Source: Pseudomonadota bacterium | GTDB lineage: Bacteria > Bdellovibrionota > UBA1018 > CAIMNF01 | Assembly: GCA_027482725.1 (NCBI GenBank) | Contig: JAIXVT010000213.1 | Coordinates: 1-6,035 of the forward strand | DNA: 6,035 bases | Reading direction: 5' to 3' | Shown here: positions 1-6,035 of the stretch, piece after piece | How positions within the stretch are numbered: the stretch's first letter is position 1 | Layout: every line of letters starts with the position of its first letter | Made by a program: the position numbers and the translations under genes | The notes under the pieces: model-generated | Database searches by the model: none | Told to the model about the DNA's origin: nothing | The model's input: the letters and a program-made list of their open reading frames with translations, nothing else

Positions 1-51
1 AATGAAGCGAGCTAGTTGGAATGTTGATTGCTTACGCGAAATTCTATTTTC

Positions 52-94
52 TTAGAGTTTTGATGCGTTTCCCCTGTTTGCGCAAAAACTCTAA
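52..94. repeat. Inverted repeat / hairpin of 10 + 4 bp
   Basis: TTAGAGTTTT at 52-61 is perfectly complementary to AAAACTCTAA at 85-94. After a two-base bulge (62-63), TGCG at 64-67 pairs with CGCA at 81-84, leaving a 13-base loop. No T-run follows the stem on either strand and its base is AT-rich, so it is a poor intrinsic terminator. It starts at the end of the reading frame that is open from the left edge, so a role at the 3' end of an upstream transcript remains possible. Confidence 0.6.
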
Positions 95-140
95 ATATTC
101 CCTTCCCCTAATTTACCAGTTCCGATGAACCCCAATCGTG

Positions 141-217
141 CTTCATATTTTTAAATTCTCGCATCCGCGCGACTAAAAAGTCCCCGGAGCGCGGGGTGAG
201 ATTTTAAAAATATGAAG
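141..217. repeat. Long imperfect palindrome (77 bp) able to form one long hairpin
   Basis: The arms 141-160 and 198-217 are complementary at 19 of 20 positions, with the only mismatch at 156/202; each outer arm begins or ends with the CTTCATATTTTTAAA motif. Inside a small internal loop (161-164 against 195-197), CCGCGC at 165-170 pairs with GCGCGG at 189-194. The tip can fold again as GACT at 171-174 with AGTC at 179-182 around an AAAA loop, leaving 183-188 unpaired. There is no T-run after either end. It could be a dispersed palindromic repeat (REP- or MITE-like), a structured RNA, or a relic of a mobile element; the sequence alone does not decide. Confidence 0.75.
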
Positions 218-438
218 CCTATTCGTGACTCAGTTAGGAATTTCAAAACGAGTTCTGCGTCTCGTCTTATCCCCGGCGCAGTTGTTTGAGGCTTTGAGCA
301 TCTTGAAAAGAATAGGGGCAGCGCGATGTAAGATTAAAATACGGAGCACGAATGCTGCCGCCGGCAGACATCACCAAATGAATTCTCCCCTCCCCTGTTG
401 CGTGTAAAAACACGAATCCAGTTTAACTTTTCAAATCT

Positions 439-467
439 TTGCTTAATAAAAACAGTTTATCTATAGC
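439..467 (+). promoter_or_regulatory. Candidate sigma-70-type promoter for the gatCAB operon
   Basis: TTGCTT at 439-444 and TATAGC at 462-467 are 17 bases apart and match the -35 and -10 consensus at 3/6 and 4/6 positions, in the AT-rich part of the upstream region. A second overlapping possibility is TTTAAC at 422-427 with TAATAA at 444-449, spaced 16. Either would start a transcript near 455-475 and give a 5' leader of roughly 105-125 nt before gatC. The matches are modest, and a promoter further upstream is equally possible. Confidence 0.3.
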
Positions 468-474
468 ATTCAGC

Positions 475-528
475 GGTGGGCTTCCTTGGTCCTGCGCTAC
501 GACCTACAGCGCCCACACCAGGTGGCGC
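475..528 (+). other. GC-rich, hairpin-prone leader segment before gatC
   Basis: Several mutually exclusive pairings are visible. GTGGGC at 476-481 pairs with GCCCAC at 511-516. GCGCT at 494-498 pairs with AGCGC at 508-512. GCGCC at 509-513 pairs with GGCGC at 524-528. The 508-516 segment is shared, so the folds compete. The stretch lies between the candidate promoter and the gatC start and would be in the 5' leader. It matches no riboswitch or RNA family that I recognise, and no intrinsic terminator follows. Confidence 0.35.
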
Positions 529-571
529 GGCTTAAATACGTTTGGCAGCAATGGGTACTAGGCGTAAAATC

Positions 572-575
572 AGGA
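572..575 (+). promoter_or_regulatory. Ribosome binding site of gatC
   Basis: AGGA lies four bases before the ATG at 580. This is a short spacing but usable. In the same frame, stops at 559-561 (TAG) and 565-567 (TAA) exclude a longer gatC, so the start at 580 is well fixed. Confidence 0.5.
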
Positions 576-579
576 CCTT

Positions 580-879
580 ATGACGCTCATTAACTCAGAT
601 ACCATTCGCAAGGTGGCCGATCTTGCGCGCCTCGAACTGACCCCCGATGAAGTTCAAAATTATGCGCAATCGATTGCGGGCATTTTAGAGCACGTCAATC
701 AGCTTGCACAGGTCGACACGCAAGGGGTAATGCCGATGGTATACGGCACCGATCATAACTTGTCTCCGCGCCAAGACGTGGTGCAGGCGTTTCCGACAAC
801 CGCGGACGGCAAGCCCAAAGTGCTGACCAGTGCTGCCGAGGTGCTTTACGACGGATTTAAAGTTCCACCGATTATTTAA
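580..879 (+). CDS. gatC: Asp/Glu-tRNA(Asn/Gln) amidotransferase subunit C
   Basis: This is the small subunit of the GatCAB amidotransferase, a cytosolic complex that amidates Glu-tRNA(Gln) and/or Asp-tRNA(Asn). In known structures GatC wraps around the GatA-GatB interface as a stabilising strap and has no catalytic residues. The 99-residue product has the usual family length. It shows the N-terminal helix with VADLARLELTPDE (residues 12-24), the following ILEHVNQLAQVDTQGVMPM stretch (around 35-53), a PRQDVV segment equivalent to the family's LR-E/Q-DVV motif, and a C-terminal FKVPPII matching the usual F-VP-hydrophobic ending. In-frame stops just upstream fix the start. It is the first gene of the set, with gatA 53 bases downstream. 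Recognition rests on these motifs plus the gatA/gatB neighbours and is secure. Confidence 0.95.
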   Translation: MTLINSDTIRKVADLARLELTPDEVQNYAQSIAGILEHVNQLAQVDTQGVMPMVYGTDHNLSPRQDVVQAFPTTADGKPKVLTSAAEVLYDGFKVPPII

Positions 880-932
880 GTCCTTATTGTTTAAATTCGG
901 ATTACCCCTATTTACGAAAGAGAATTTTCTTC

Positions 933-2396
933 ATGAAATGGAAAACCATCGCACAGATTCATCAGGCTTATACGACGGGGCAAGAAACCCCTGAGACCGT
1001 GACCGAGTTTTATTTATCGAACATCTCTAACTCAGGCCATAATGCGTACATTACCGTGACGGCAGACCGCGCACGGGCGCAAGCAAAGACTCTTACGGAA
1101 GCGTGGAACGCTAACGGAAAAAAAATCCCCGCTCATCAACCACTTTTTGGAATCCCGATGGGGATTAAAGACAACATGGTGATGGACGGTGTTCGGACCA
1201 CGTGCGCGTCCAAAATGTTAGAGAACTATATCCCGCCTTATACGGCCACGGCAGTAATCAAACTTGAAAACGCCGGAGCTATTATCCTTGGAAAACTGAA
1301 CCTAGACGAATTCGCAATGGGATCGTCTAACGAAAACTCTGCGTTTGGTGCGGTAAAACATCCTACGCATCCCGACCGAGTACCGGGCGGATCGAGCGGG
1401 GGATCGGCGGCAGCGGTGGCGGCTGAGTTGTGTTTTGCGGCTACCGGGAGCGATACTGGAGGGTCCATTCGTTTGCCCGCCTCATTTTGTGGAGTACCCG
1501 GATTTAAGCCGACGTACGGGTCCATTTCACGGTATGGATTGGTGGCGTTTGGGTCGTCGTTGGATCAGATCGGTCCGATTGCACCGACGCTGAACGATTG
1601 CGCGTTTATCACCGAAATTATGGCCGGGTTTGACCCGATGGATGGCACGACCACTCCTGAAAAAGAACCTAAATTTGCGGTAAAATCCGACCGCTCAAGT
1701 CTTAAGGGATTGCGCATCGGTATTCCCAAGGAATATTTTATCGATGGGATTGATGCTCCGGTACTGAAAGCCGTTGATGCGGCACTTGAGGTTGCAAAAA
1801 ACGCAGGCGCGGTCTTAGTGCCCATTTCTTTACCCCACACCTCTTACGCGGTGTCCACGTATTATGTCGTGGCCGTGAGTGAAGCCAGTAGTAATTTGTC
1901 CCGCTTTGACGGCATCCGTTTTGGGGTGCGCCCCGATTCTGCGGCACATGCAAAATCTCTGCCCGACTTTTATAAGTCCGTGCGCAGCAATTTTGGTCCC
2001 GAAGTAAAACGTCGGATTATTCTGGGAACATTTGCCTTGTCCAGTGGCTATTACGATGCCTATTACCGCAAAGCTTGCCAAGTGCGTCGGCTGATGCGCA
2101 ATGATTTCGAAGCGGCGTTTCAGCACGTTGACGTCATTGCATCGCCCGTGGCGCCTTCGACTGCGTTTAAGCTGGGTGAAAAGAGTAAAGATCCGCTCAA
2201 GATGTATTTGAGTGATATTTTTACGATTCCCGCATCTTTGGTAGGGCTTCCGTGTTTAAGTCTCCCTATTGGTAAGGATGATCAAGGACTTCCGATCGGA
2301 TTGCATTTGATCGGAAATCGCAACCAAGATCAAAGGTTATTGGCATCGGCTTGCGCATTGGAACAAGTTGGAGAAAGTTTGGGATGGTCCGTATGA
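933..2396 (+). CDS. gatA: Asp/Glu-tRNA(Asn/Gln) amidotransferase subunit A (glutaminase, amidase-signature family)
   Basis: GatA hydrolyses glutamine (or asparagine) and passes the ammonia through an internal tunnel to GatB. The 487-residue protein has the usual length and is a complete amidase-signature enzyme. The catalytic triad is visible: Lys79 in GIPMGIKDN, the cis-Ser154 in VPGGSSGGS, and the nucleophile Ser178 in TGSDTGGSIR. The triad numbering is the same as I recall for Staphylococcus aureus GatA. Arg361 (in PEVKRR) and Asp428 (in YLSDIFT) sit where the family's glutamine-binding Arg and Asp are expected; this is an inference from alignment by eye. The motif LSSGYYDAYYRKA (369-381) is also typical. 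The ATG at 933 follows a weak purine-rich AAAGAGA (917-923) by nine bases. The stop overlaps the gatB start as ATGA, which suggests translational coupling and balanced subunit synthesis. No defects were seen. Confidence 0.98.
   Translation: MKWKTIAQIHQAYTTGQETPETVTEFYLSNISNSGHNAYITVTADRARAQAKTLTEAWNANGKKIPAHQPLFGIPMGIKDNMVMDGVRTTCASKMLENYIPPYTATAVIKLENAGAIILGKLNLDEFAMGSSNENSAFGAVKHPTHPDRVPGGSSGGSAAAVAAELCFAATGSDTGGSIRLPASFCGVPGFKPTYGSISRYGLVAFGSSLDQIGPIAPTLNDCAFITEIMAGFDPMDGTTTPEKEPKFAVKSDRSSLKGLRIGIPKEYFIDGIDAPVLKAVDAALEVAKNAGAVLVPISLPHTSYAVSTYYVVAVSEASSNLSRFDGIRFGVRPDSAAHAKSLPDFYKSVRSNFGPEVKRRIILGTFALSSGYYDAYYRKACQVRRLMRNDFEAAFQHVDVIASPVAPSTAFKLGEKSKDPLKMYLSDIFTIPASLVGLPCLSLPIGKDDQGLPIGLHLIGNRNQDQRLLASACALEQVGESLGWSV
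2370..2395 (+). promoter_or_regulatory. gatB translation start region, inside the 3' end of gatA
   Basis: Three in-frame ATGs lie at 2351, 2384 and 2393. The one at 2393 overlaps the gatA stop as ATGA and gives the N-terminus MSTEFEPVIGLEVH, which fits the family. A GGAGAAAG run (from 2370) is better spaced for ATG 2384 (ten bases after GGAG) than for 2393, for which GGGA at 2381-2384 could serve, eight bases before it. Starting at 2384 would add only MVR. The start at 2351 would add 14 residues without family support. Confidence 0.5.
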
Positions 2397-3865
2397 GCAC
2401 TGAATTTGAACCTGTGATTGGACTCGAAGTTCACATCCAGTTGTCTACAGAATCCAAGATGTATTCGACTGCAAAAGCCCGCCTTCACCACGAAGCATCG
2501 GTCGCAGAAGAACCCGTCAACGCCAATACCACGCCCGTGTGCGCTGGACATCCGGGCACGCTTCCCGTAGTGAATAAAAAAGCTGTGGAATACGCTGTGA
2601 TGGCGGGGCTTGCGACCCATTGCAAAATCAACACGACCAGTGTTTTTGCGCGAAAACATTATTTTTACCCGGATCTCCCCAAGGGTTACCAGATTTCCCA
2701 GTTTGATCAGCCGCTCTGTGAGCATGGTTTTTTAGATATCGAATGGAAAGATGAAAAGTCTGGCCAAGAGTGCACCAAGCGGATTGGAATTACCCGCATT
2801 CACATGGAAGAAGACGCGGGAAAAAACGTGCATTTATCAGGGTTTAGTCTGGTGAATCTGAACCGTGCGGGTGTGCCGTTAATCGAAGTGGTGAGTGAAC
2901 CCGATTTCAGATCGGCCGAAGAAGCGGGCGCATACTTGCGTAAACTGTACGCGATTGTGACGACACTTGGGGTGTGTGACGGCAATTTGCAGGAAGGAAA
3001 TTTTCGTTGTGATGCCAACGTGTCTATTCGTCCCGTAGGCCAAGAAAAATTTGGGACGCGGGCCGAGATTAAAAATGTCAATTCGTTTCGGTTTGTCGAG
3101 AAAGCCATCGAAGTGGAGATCGAGCGACAGAAAGCCGTGATTTCATCGGGGCAAAAAGTGATTCAAGAGACGCGCCTTTATGACTCGGCAAAAAACACTA
3201 CCGTATCGATGCGGGCCAAAGAAGAAGCGGATGATTATCGGTATTTTCCCGATCCGGATTTGCCGCCGCTTGTATTAAGCAATGAAGATATCGAAACTCT
3301 GCGCAAAAGAATTCCTGAACTCCCGGATCAAAAACGGGATCGGTTTGTGACCGAATATGGCCTAAGTCGCTACGATGCTACGGTGATCACCGGAGATCAA
3401 ACGTGGTCGCAGTTGTTTGAAGCCGCAGTGAAGCGCGCGCCCAATGATGCAAAAACAATCTCTAACCTGTTAACCGGAGAGGTGGCCCGTTTGGTTAAGG
3501 ATCGCGAAGGGGGACTGGCGACAACGCATCTTAAGGCCGAACATTTATCGGATTTGTCTCTGGCGATTGCCCAAAAAATAGTGTCGGTAACCGCTGCAAA
3601 ACACGTCATCGCGGTGGTTTTGGATTCAGGCGAATCGGCGTTGGCGACCATTGATCGTCTGGGATTAAAACAAGTCAATGACACCGGAGCCATCGAAACG
3701 ATGGTCGATCAAGTCATTGCTCACAACCCTAAGCAAACCGAAGAATTTCGTGCAGGAAAAGACAAGCTTCTGGGATTCTTTGTGGGGCAAGTGATGAAAG
3801 CCATGGGAGGTAAGGGCAATCCCGCCATGATTCAAGAAATTGTGATTAAAAAATTAAAATCGTAA
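2393..3865 (+). CDS. gatB: Asp/Glu-tRNA(Asn/Gln) amidotransferase subunit B (GatB/GatE family)
   Basis: GatB binds the mischarged tRNA, activates the Glu or Asp carboxylate by ATP-dependent phosphorylation, and amidates it with ammonia from GatA. From the ATG at 2393 the product is 490 residues, close to the usual 475-500. Visible motifs are PVIGLEVHIQL (7-17, with the Glu and His of the metal/kinase site), YFYPDLPKGYQISQFDQP (90-107), HMEEDAGK (137-144), VSEPDFRS (167-174), EGNFRCDANVSIRP (201-214) and DYRYFPDPDLPPL (281-293). The helical tRNA-binding C-terminal domain ends in GKDKLLGFFVGQVMKAMGGKGNP (455-477). The zinc-type cysteines of many GatB proteins are mostly absent: the FC-C position reads MYSTA, and only Cys50 remains of the CPVC position (TTPVC). 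S. aureus GatB, as I recall it, also lacks them, so activity is expected. The gene overlaps gatA and is followed after 25 bases by the AsmA-family gene. Confidence 0.98.
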   Translation: MSTEFEPVIGLEVHIQLSTESKMYSTAKARLHHEASVAEEPVNANTTPVCAGHPGTLPVVNKKAVEYAVMAGLATHCKINTTSVFARKHYFYPDLPKGYQISQFDQPLCEHGFLDIEWKDEKSGQECTKRIGITRIHMEEDAGKNVHLSGFSLVNLNRAGVPLIEVVSEPDFRSAEEAGAYLRKLYAIVTTLGVCDGNLQEGNFRCDANVSIRPVGQEKFGTRAEIKNVNSFRFVEKAIEVEIERQKAVISSGQKVIQETRLYDSAKNTTVSMRAKEEADDYRYFPDPDLPPLVLSNEDIETLRKRIPELPDQKRDRFVTEYGLSRYDATVITGDQTWSQLFEAAVKRAPNDAKTISNLLTGEVARLVKDREGGLATTHLKAEHLSDLSLAIAQKIVSVTAAKHVIAVVLDSGESALATIDRLGLKQVNDTGAIETMVDQVIAHNPKQTEEFRAGKDKLLGFFVGQVMKAMGGKGNPAMIQEIVIKKLKS

Positions 3866-3876
3866 ATACGGGCAAC

Positions 3877-3883
3877 AAGAGGA
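3877..3883 (+). promoter_or_regulatory. Ribosome binding site of the AsmA-family gene
   Basis: AAGAGGA ends seven bases before the ATG at 3891 and is the strongest Shine-Dalgarno match in the window. It lies in the 25-base gap after gatB. No terminator or promoter fits in that gap, which supports read-through from gatB. Confidence 0.7.
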
Positions 3884-3890
3884 TCAGAAT

Positions 3891-6035
3891 ATGAAAAAAT
3901 GGATTTGGGGATTGAGTGGGGCGGTTGGGATTTTTTTGGTGACGATCATCGTGTTGCCGTTGGTTATCCAGGTAGATCGATACCGTCCTGAGATCGTAAA
4001 AGCGATAAACCAGAACATCAATGGGAGTGTGGAGCTGGGGCCCTTGACTTTTGATTTGTGGGGAAGGATCAACATTCGCGCTCAAGGCATCAAAGTTTTT
4101 GACGCCGAAAAGAAACAGGTTTTAAGTGTTGATCAGGCATTGTTTTATTTGCCGTATACTTCCGTCTTATCTGGAGCACCTCGGCTCACGGTTGCTTTGA
4201 ACGAGCCCAAGATCGAGCTGATTAAAAACGTCCAAGGTCAACTGAATGTGATGACTCTGATCAAGAAGTCTTCTCCAGACTCCCATTCCACACCTGCGAA
4301 TTCGACATCAAAAAGTCCTCCGGATGTTTCTGCGTCTCAGTCCCAAGCACAGACGCTCCCTGCGTTGGTTGCCAACGCAAGGCTTGGATTTGAGATTAAA
4401 GACGCTCAGGTAACGTATATCGATCACGTCACACAGTTTTCCCAACGTCTTAATAAGCTCAACGTTCGTATTGAAGAAGCCTCCTTGGTGTCTAAAACTC
4501 GTGCCGAAATTTGGGCGGATCTAGAGGCAAAAATGGGGACGGATTTAAAAGTGTCGGGACCTTTACGATTTTTTGCTGACTTTGATCCCAAGGTGGTTGG
4601 CGGCGCAGTCCAAAGCGGAACGATGAATCTATCCGCCAGTGCCGATGATGTTGTGATTGAAAAGGGCGATCAATTTAAAAAGGCCAAAGGAATTCCTGCT
4701 CGATTTGAGATGTCTGCGGATTTGTCCGCAAACGACATTGTGCTTAAGAGTTCGATGGTAAAATTTCACACGTTTGAGCTTGGAGTATCGGGACGGATCA
4801 CGTCCCAGCAGGTCTTGGACCTTAAACTTTCGATGAAACCCACATCACTCAAAGATTGGGATCAGATTCTCCCTCCACTGAAAGGGAATACCATCGAGGC
4901 CAAGGCCCAGGCCGACGGAAAAGTCACCGGTTCTCTCCTCGATCCAGATGTGAATTTACAATTCAAGGTAACGAGTCCTTTGTTTCAGTTGGATGCTTTG
5001 ACCAACTACCGAGGACGGGCGCAGGTGAAATTTAACCTTACCGCAAAAAACTTGGACCTGACCCCGTGGATGCCTAAAAAAACCTCTGGTTCGGGCGAAG
5101 ACGTAGCAAAAGCAGAGCAAAAACCCAAAGAAACTCAGGTTTCTGGAAAAGGAGCGGGTGGAGCTCCTGATGCAGACCAAGCCGTAGCTCAAGTGCGGAC
5201 CAACGATTTCTTAAAAAATTTCGTGATGGAGGGGCTCATCAAAATTGACGGATTAAAAGCCGAAAATCTGGTCGTAGATTCGTTTCATGCTCAAATCGCA
5301 TTCAAAAATTTAGTCGCCCAGTTGTCGCAGATGACGGTGAAAGTGTTTCAAGGCACAGTAACCGGTCAATTTTCAACGGATCTAAAACCCCAAGTGCCGA
5401 CCTATACGATGAAGTTGGTGGCACAGGGGATTGACATCAGTAAAGCTGTGGAGTCGCAGTTTACGTCTTTAAAAAATACACTGAGTGGCAGGGCCAATTT
5501 TAACTTGGAAGCGGGTGGAATGAGTTTTAATCCTGATCTTGCCAAAAAGCGCCTTCAGGCCAAGGGGCAGTTCACGCTCAACCAAGCTAGGTTTAAAACT
5601 TTGGATGTCGCCAAGATGGCCAATGAGGCGGTCGGCGGAAGCTTGGACAAAGTGTCTGAAAAAGTGCCGTTTTTGAAGGGAAAAAAACTGCGTGCTCCGG
5701 AGCACGGGGAATCGGTGTATGACAGCGTCACCGCAGATTTTACGATTGCGGGTGGATTCTTTGATATGCCCAATTTTTTGGCAAAGGCCGCACCTAAAAA
5801 AGGAATTGATATCAAGGGAAGCACCCGGCTGGGATTGGTGGATGAAAGCCTAGATGCGTCTTGGGAGCTTGTGGATGTTCAGCGGGTTACGGGGGCCGAT
5901 CAACTCACGGTAGAAATCGCCGGAAAAACAATTAAAAATCCGTTGGCGAAATCCGAGACGGACCCCTTGATTTTTCCGATTAAAGTAGGCTGCAAGATGT
6001 CAGCCCCCTGTCCGAAAACCACCGAAACCGCAACT
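3891..6035 (+). CDS. AsmA family protein (3' end beyond the window)
   Basis: The frame is open for 715 codons from the ATG at 3891 to the right edge, so the C-terminus is missing. Residues 1-3 are basic (MKK) and residues 4-26 form one hydrophobic segment, giving an inner-membrane anchor with the rest expected in the periplasm. The following VDRYRPEIVKAINQ (28-41) and the VELGPLTFDLWGRINIRAQGIKVFD stretch are the classic AsmA N-terminal pattern. Two low-complexity linkers rich in Ser, Pro, Lys and Gly (about 127-157 and 396-434) separate beta-rich blocks. The C-terminal part has an AsmA-like block (VKVFQGTVTGQF, 483-494; later LSGRANFNLEAGG, about 531-543). AsmA-like proteins of diderms are linked to outer-membrane biogenesis and, for larger relatives such as TamB and YhdP, to bridge-like phospholipid transport. 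The exact role here is unknown. The final residues contain a pair of cysteines (701 and 707), probably near the true end. Position 25 bases after gatB suggests co-transcription, with no obvious functional link. Confidence 0.88.
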   Translation, partial: MKKWIWGLSGAVGIFLVTIIVLPLVIQVDRYRPEIVKAINQNINGSVELGPLTFDLWGRINIRAQGIKVFDAEKKQVLSVDQALFYLPYTSVLSGAPRLTVALNEPKIELIKNVQGQLNVMTLIKKSSPDSHSTPANSTSKSPPDVSASQSQAQTLPALVANARLGFEIKDAQVTYIDHVTQFSQRLNKLNVRIEEASLVSKTRAEIWADLEAKMGTDLKVSGPLRFFADFDPKVVGGAVQSGTMNLSASADDVVIEKGDQFKKAKGIPARFEMSADLSANDIVLKSSMVKFHTFELGVSGRITSQQVLDLKLSMKPTSLKDWDQILPPLKGNTIEAKAQADGKVTGSLLDPDVNLQFKVTSPLFQLDALTNYRGRAQVKFNLTAKNLDLTPWMPKKTSGSGEDVAKAEQKPKETQVSGKGAGGAPDADQAVAQVRTNDFLKNFVMEGLIKIDGLKAENLVVDSFHAQIAFKNLVAQLSQMTVKVFQGTVTGQFSTDLKPQVPTYTMKLVAQGIDISKAVESQFTSLKNTLSGRANFNLEAGGMSFNPDLAKKRLQAKGQFTLNQARFKTLDVAKMANEAVGGSLDKVSEKVPFLKGKKLRAPEHGESVYDSVTADFTIAGGFFDMPNFLAKAAPKKGIDIKGSTRLGLVDESLDASWELVDVQRVTGADQLTVEIAGKTIKNPLAKSETDPLIFPIKVGCKMSAPCPKTTETAT

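Larger units (their letters stand above)
1..579. other. Upstream intergenic region, no convincing gene
   Basis: All reading frames on both strands are broken by stops or lack a plausible protein. One plus-strand frame is open from the left edge to a TAG at 53-55 and could be the last codons of an upstream gene, but it is too short to judge. The region holds a hairpin at 52-94, a long imperfect palindrome at 141-217, small hairpins at 355-367 and 401-414, an AT-rich stretch at about 420-470 with promoter-like hexamers, and a GC-rich structured stretch at about 471-530 before gatC. No tRNA or rRNA was recognised on either strand. Confidence 0.7.

Noticed and set aside
1..55. Plus-strand frame open from the left edge to TAG at 53-55, with an ATG at 2
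   Set aside because: At most 17 codons are visible, with no recognisable sequence. It could be the tail of an upstream gene but cannot be supported from this window.
225..407. 60-residue plus-strand reading frame starting with GTG
   Set aside because: There is no recognisable family or clear ribosome binding site. It has a basic, low-information composition, runs through small hairpins, and starts just after the palindrome. It is most likely a chance frame.
401..414. CGTGT-AAAA-ACACG hairpin
   Set aside because: A five-base-pair stem without a T-run is too weak to call a terminator or an operator.
221..417. ATTCGTG and its complement CACGAAT repeated at 221-227, 347-353 and 411-417
   Set aside because: Repeats of seven bases are expected by chance in a region of this size, and the spacing is irregular.
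505..535. AGGTGGCGCGG resembles the conserved T-box antiterminator sequence
   Set aside because: The central NACC of the T-box motif is missing, there is no stem I specifier loop and no terminator follows, so the likeness is partial and probably chance.
470..560. Minus-strand GGACCAAGGAAGCCC recalls signal recognition particle RNA
   Set aside because: The GGAA tetraloop is not closed by the required stem and the flanking conserved bases do not fit. It is not an SRP RNA.
1238..5824. Numerous minus-strand open frames of 63-131 codons inside gatA, gatB and the AsmA gene
   Set aside because: They lie opposite clearly conserved coding sequence, have no family features and are shadows of the plus-strand genes.

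Overview
The window carries the complete three-gene set for the GatCAB tRNA-dependent amidotransferase, in the order gatC, gatA, gatB. Just downstream, on the same strand, is a large AsmA-family envelope protein gene that runs off the right edge. All four genes read rightward with short gaps or an overlap (53 nt, a 4-nt ATGA overlap, then 25 nt), so they look like one transcription unit. The first 579 bases hold no convincing gene but contain two long inverted repeats and a GC-rich, hairpin-prone stretch just before gatC.

GatCAB converts Glu-tRNA(Gln) and/or Asp-tRNA(Asn) to the amidated forms, using ammonia that GatA releases from glutamine. GatA has the full Lys-Ser-Ser amidase triad. GatB has its N-terminal signature, the HMEEDAGK motif and the C-terminal tail domain. 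GatC is of normal length. The complex should therefore be functional. The organism presumably lacks a conventional GlnRS and/or AsnRS, or uses the complex to make asparagine on tRNA; the window does not show which.

The fourth gene encodes an inner-membrane-anchored protein with an AsmA-type N-terminus and an AsmA-like C-terminal half, so the host is a diderm (Gram-negative-type) bacterium. Mid-range base composition, together with AsmA placed next to gatCAB, would fit a delta-proteobacterial or Bdellovibrio-like lineage. That placement is a low-confidence impression from protein style, not something the sequence proves.

Nothing in the window amounts to a new biological system; the coding part is conserved housekeeping. 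The parts most worth a second look are the 77-bp imperfect palindrome at 141-217, the structured leader before gatC, and the loss of the zinc-type cysteines in GatB.
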